A DNA stretch of 10,811 bases from Ectocarpus siliculosus. Its lineage: Eukaryota; Sar; Phaeophyceae; Ectocarpales; Ectocarpaceae. The stretch's first letter is position 1. The number at the start of each line of letters is the position of its first letter. Position numbers and translations under genes: made by a program. This document shows, piece after piece, positions 7,812 to 10,811 of this stretch. The stretch is from the NCBI GenBank assembly GCA_000310025.1, contig FN649753.1, positions 757,627 to 768,437 of the forward strand, written 5' to 3'. The notes under the pieces are model-generated. The model saw nothing but the letters and a program-made list of their open reading frames with translations, was not told where the DNA came from and made no database searches.

Positions 7812-8381
7812 GGTGGCGCTCTTCTCTCTTTTCTCTGCACCCCGCTCCAACGCTGCGGTGAGTGCACCGGCAGAGGTTGCGACAGCAAAAGCCTTGTGTG
7901 TGATCCACGGCGCCTACTGACAGCGTCTGCAGCCTGCTCCGTCACCTGCTGGATCAACTATTGTTCTTGGAAAACCACCATAGGTGCTGCTGCTGTGCTG
8001 GCGTGCTTTGCCCCAATCACAATTCACCCCGCATTCGTGCGGCTCCGCGGTTCGCCGGTGCATTCTAACGGTATACCCCGAGATCATTCCGCGGGACCAC
8101 CTTCTTGCGCCGAACCTTGTTGGGGTCGGTCTTTGTCTGTGCGGCGTGTCGTTTGTGAACACTCGCGAATTATCTCGGGGCATTGGTGGACCCTGCTGCT
8201 GCAACGGAGAACACTGATCGAGATCCGGGAGAAAAGGGGAGAGCGTTATAAGTTGAGCCGGAGCGGGAAGCCCGGTCAGACAACGGCGGTGAGGGGGAGA
8301 GAGAACAAAACAACACGCACGGAATTCTGCGAGATCACTCTCCCTTGAGGGCTTCATCGGCGCGTTCGAGAAAGCAGCATC
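7812..8381. promoter_or_regulatory. Putative bidirectional promoter region
   Basis: 570 bp separate the divergent start codons at 7811 (minus) and 8382 (plus), so transcription starts and 5' UTRs of both genes should fall here. A 14-bp inverted repeat with one mismatch lies near the middle (8076-8089 and 8167-8180). A TTATAA lies at 8246-8251, about 130 bases before the rightward ATG; it may be chance. No initiator or CCAAT box is clear. Confidence -1.
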
Positions 8382-8452
8382 ATGGACAAGCTCAGTCAAC
8401 TCACCCTGGACAAGCTGTCGCTGGACAAGGTCAAGAACATGGTCGGCGAAGT
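8382..8452 (+). CDS. Probable first coding exon of a divergent gene, function unknown
   Basis: An ATG in the context CATCATGG opens a 23-codon segment starting MDKLSQLTLDKLSLDKV and ending MVGE. It stops at a good donor, GAAGT|GTGAGT, phase 2; reading through gives TGA at once. A TGA lies in frame at 8346-8348 with no ATG between, so this is the first start in that frame. The peptide has a repeated D-K-L/V motif at about seven-residue spacing (DKLSQL, DKLSL, DKVKNM) and would form an amphipathic helix, perhaps a short coiled coil or membrane-binding helix. I do not recognise a family. Head-to-head placement with the transporter suggests a shared promoter, not a shared function. Without an identified second exon the call stays moderate. 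Confidence -1.
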
Positions 8453-9656
8453 GTGAGTTGAACTGCCTGTCGTTGTGCCGCTCTTGCGTTCTGAGTACAT
8501 GGTGCGAACAGCACAAACAAGAGAAATGGAACTCGCCCGAGATTTTCCGTGCTCAGGCGGCTTGTTGTCCCTCCCCCTCCTGTGGGTGCTGTGTGATATG
8601 TGCAGCCCTTGAGAACATCATGCACGAGCAGACACCCCAATGGCCTGCATACGTGGGATCGTGTTTGCGCCAGACGAGAAGAGGGCAGTCCACTGTGGGT
8701 CGTCCTGGGGAGGAATAGTGCGTGTCTCTAGAACGTTTTTCGCGTGATGCACCCTCGTCTGTAATACAATCTCTCGCTTTCGGAACGTCCGGTGGCGAAG
8801 AATTTCCCCGTCCGCCCCAGCGAGCACCGTCCAGCACAGATATTCATGTCCCATGTGTTGCGGTTGGTGCCATGTGAAAATTCGGTCGGTTTGTGTAGCA
8901 CAGCTGTTTGCCGAGCTTATGGTGATAGACAAGTGCATCCAAGCTGGCCGCGTTAGCACGAGCGTCTATATATTGTGTTCACCGCTGTGCGGTGTAGGAC
9001 AGGTACACAAGAAGACCAGATGCGACATTCAGGATGTGTTGCGGGGAGACAGCAGACTGCTCGGCTGTGGCTTTACTAATTGGACGTGTGTGCGTTCATG
9101 GAACACAACCAACAGCAGCAGCGGTGGAAGGCAGAATTTTTAATGTTCATGTGCGCCAAGCGTCGAAGCAATTTATTTTTGCTCGACTTCCGCGCACTAT
9201 AACTAGAACTAGAGTTTCGCCGGGTCTCCTTTGGTCAGACACGCGTAGGTAGCTCTTCAATTTTTGCGCGCACATCACCGGTCTAGGCATGTCCAGCAGT
9301 AGTATCGAATGTTGCCAAGGTTGCGAAAGGTGCGACGTGGACTGGACAGATCTTCAATGGTCGATTAGTCTGCAACAAAAACGGCGGCTGTACCGAAAAA
9401 TGGCGCGTTGGATCCGTCTCGTCGACAACCTGTCCGCCAACGCCTCATTTTTGGGGTGGCCAGCCTCATCGTGTTGGGAGTGCGTTAGATATTACAACCC
9501 CCGGATCAATTTTCAGAACTCGATTCCTCGACAGGCACAGCGGCGACGGTGCCGAAAATGGCGGCGTTAGAAACCCTTCGTCGAGAGGTTTCCGAAAACG
9601 CACCACGTGATTTCGGCATCCTCTTCGTCGTCAGGAGTAATCGAGCTTTGGAAATG

Positions 9657-9743
9657 GGTCCAGGGGGTGTTGTATCTTACGCAACCTACGCTATGTACCA
9701 GAGTTTGAAGAATCGGTCCAGAGAGTGTGATATCTTGCGCAAC
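9657..9743 (+). repeat. Imperfect direct repeat, 29 bp, 58-bp offset
   Basis: 9657-9685 (GGTCCAGGGGGTGTTGTATC...) and 9715-9743 (GGTCCAGAGAGTGTGATATC...) match at 24 of 29 positions, both ending in CGCAAC. They lie in the non-coding region right of the divergent exon. Confidence -1.
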
Positions 9744-10107
9744 GTGCGGTAGTCACCGGAGGTGTGCACACGGCCCCGCGTTCCTTTCAGTGCAAGCAAA
9801 GGGTTTTGTTTTGTCCATATTTCGTGCCATCCAGCACATCGGAAATTAATTCAAGAGCAGCCCAGCAACATGCGAGGAAACTACCGGTGGCAGAAAACAA
9901 ACCGCCCTGTCTTTTTTTTGTTTCACTCCAGAAGCATGGGCAATCTTCCCCGTGTGTGGTTGTTGGTTTTAACATCGTTTTGATGGCTTCCTCCCGTTTC
10001 ACACCCCGCAACCCTTCACACGACAACAGTGGGGCTCCTGATGAGTCACCCCTCAGCAATCCGCTACGACCCTCCCTGTGATTCGTTTAGTTGTGCCGCC
10101 TTCGCGC

Positions 10108-10113
10108 AATAAA
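10108..10113 (+). terminator. Possible polyadenylation signal AATAAA
   Basis: A canonical AATAAA hexamer lies 125 bases beyond the TGA at 9981-9983. It would suit a short rightward transcript ending here. Single hexamers occur by chance, and it lies just outside repeat copy B, so support is weak. Confidence -1.
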
Positions 10114-10119
10114 TAAGTT

Positions 10120-10216
10120 TATGAGGAAATAGAACAGAGGGGTGACGCAGACCTATTTCCCTAACCCTGACCCTAAACCAAATTCCCCGATTGTATGCTT
10201 TATCCAACATGTTTAC
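10120..10216 (-). repeat. Dispersed repeat copy B, inverted relative to copy A
   Basis: Read on the minus strand this matches 617-719 along almost its whole length, with the core appearing as CCCTAACCCTGACCCTAAAC on the plus strand. Outside about 10120-10216 the similarity fades. It lies in the presumed intron or downstream region of the rightward gene. Confidence -1.
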
Positions 10217-10811
10217 TTTGGTTTAGTTTTGCGTGCTTGTTTCCAATCGTTCGTGTGTTTGATCATTTGTGGTATCGCTTTTCTATTTGGTTATTTTTTC
10301 CCATAGTTCCACAGCTCTTTGCGAGTCTGACACCCCGCTTGGGTTATTGGTGTTCGTGTGATTTGTGTGCATTCTGACAAGGTGTTCTTGTCTTTTCACA
10401 GTTCTTTGAGGTATGTATCCGTTCTGTTATCTATTTTTCGCCGCACAACATCGCACATTTAGCCATGAATTACCACTCCTTCGCGTGCGAAAATTATCTC
10501 AGCATCAAACTGGTGATAACATGTGCGTGGCGTCCTTTGGGTGTACGAAGCACGTATTTATATCACACGGGTGACACAAGATACCCCCCCCCCCTACGCA
10601 GCAACACCACACACGGACGGTGCGACATTTTTTGCGATCTCAAACTGTTCCAACACCAGTGGTACTGCTGTAGTCGCTTATACAACCCACGGTACAGCAG
10701 GAGATGATGATGGCGCAACGGGGTCGCTGCGCTCGAGTGCTCCTCTGCATGCGCGAGACCAAAGTCCCGACTCATCATTCCATCCCCATTACTCATCCCC
10801 CCCCCCCCCCT

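Larger units (their letters stand above)
8453..10811 (+). other. Intron or downstream region of the rightward gene; no certain exon
   Basis: This 2.36 kb has no open frame resembling a known protein. It contains strong 3' splice-site candidates at 9931 (CTTTTTTTTGTTTCACTCCAG) and 10401 (CTTGTCTTTTCACAG), an AATAAA at 10108-10113, two imperfect short repeat pairs (around 9382/9541 and 9657/9715), repeat copy B, and C-runs at 10584-10594 and at the window end. If 9931 is used, the phase-2 join would run to TGA at 9981-9983 and give a product of about 40 residues, which is possible but unproven. Confidence -1.

Noticed and set aside
7569-8348. Plus-strand open frame of 259 codons opposite exon 1
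   Set aside because: It is the antisense of transporter exon 1 plus promoter sequence, with Ala/Arg/Gly bias typical of a shadow frame and no recognisable domain.
7914-8516. Minus-strand 200-codon open frame across the promoter
   Set aside because: It runs antisense to the divergent first exon and across the putative promoter; composition is erratic and Kozak and domain support are missing.
9289-9570. Plus-strand 93-codon frame with Cys/Trp/Arg-rich translation
   Set aside because: No family resemblance, overlaps the decayed repeat pair, and no splice sites connect it to the 8382 exon in frame.

Overview
The window reads as nuclear genomic DNA of an intron-rich eukaryote. Coding sequence occurs only as short exons with consensus GT-AG borders, separated by introns of about 0.6 to 2.8 kb that hold microsatellites, long C/G homopolymers and small dispersed repeats. 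There are no prokaryotic operons, ribosome-binding sites or long ORFs. Long introns, donors of the GTGAGT/GTAAGG/GTGCGT type, moderate GC and tightly spaced divergent genes resemble stramenopile algae, brown algae such as Ectocarpus in particular. That assignment is inference; the sequence alone does not fix the species.

Main gene (minus strand, 7811 to 948 and onward past the left edge): six exons join in frame into the first 364 residues of a major facilitator superfamily sugar porter of the SLC2/GLUT type. They cover a long cytoplasmic N-terminus, transmembrane helices 1 to 6 and most of the central cytoplasmic loop. Helices 7 to 12 are not in the window. The exon borders are mutually consistent in phase (2, 0, 2, 2, 0, then an open phase-0 donor), and the exon lengths sum to exactly 364 codons.

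Divergent neighbour (plus strand, from 8382): a probable first coding exon of 71 bp with an in-frame upstream stop and a GTGAGT donor. The 570 bp between the two start codons is probably a shared bidirectional promoter and contains a 14-bp inverted repeat. No further exon of this gene is certain in the remaining 2.3 kb. Two strong 3' splice-site candidates (9931 and 10401) and one AATAAA (10108) are noted.

Non-coding structure is rich. Three copies of a short repeat of about 60 bp lie in the transporter introns, all in the same orientation. Two of them sit just upstream of an exon and are followed by a C-rich tract that doubles as the polypyrimidine tract. A (GA)40 microsatellite reads as (CU)40 in the transcript and lies upstream of the weakest acceptor. 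A pair of inverted, telomere-like (TTAGGG-related) repeats of about 100 bp lies near the two ends. There is a 114-bp tandem duplication at the left, and a perfect 9-bp stem enclosing A-rich sequence. The first 280 bases look like poor-quality contig-end sequence, and the window also ends in a C run.
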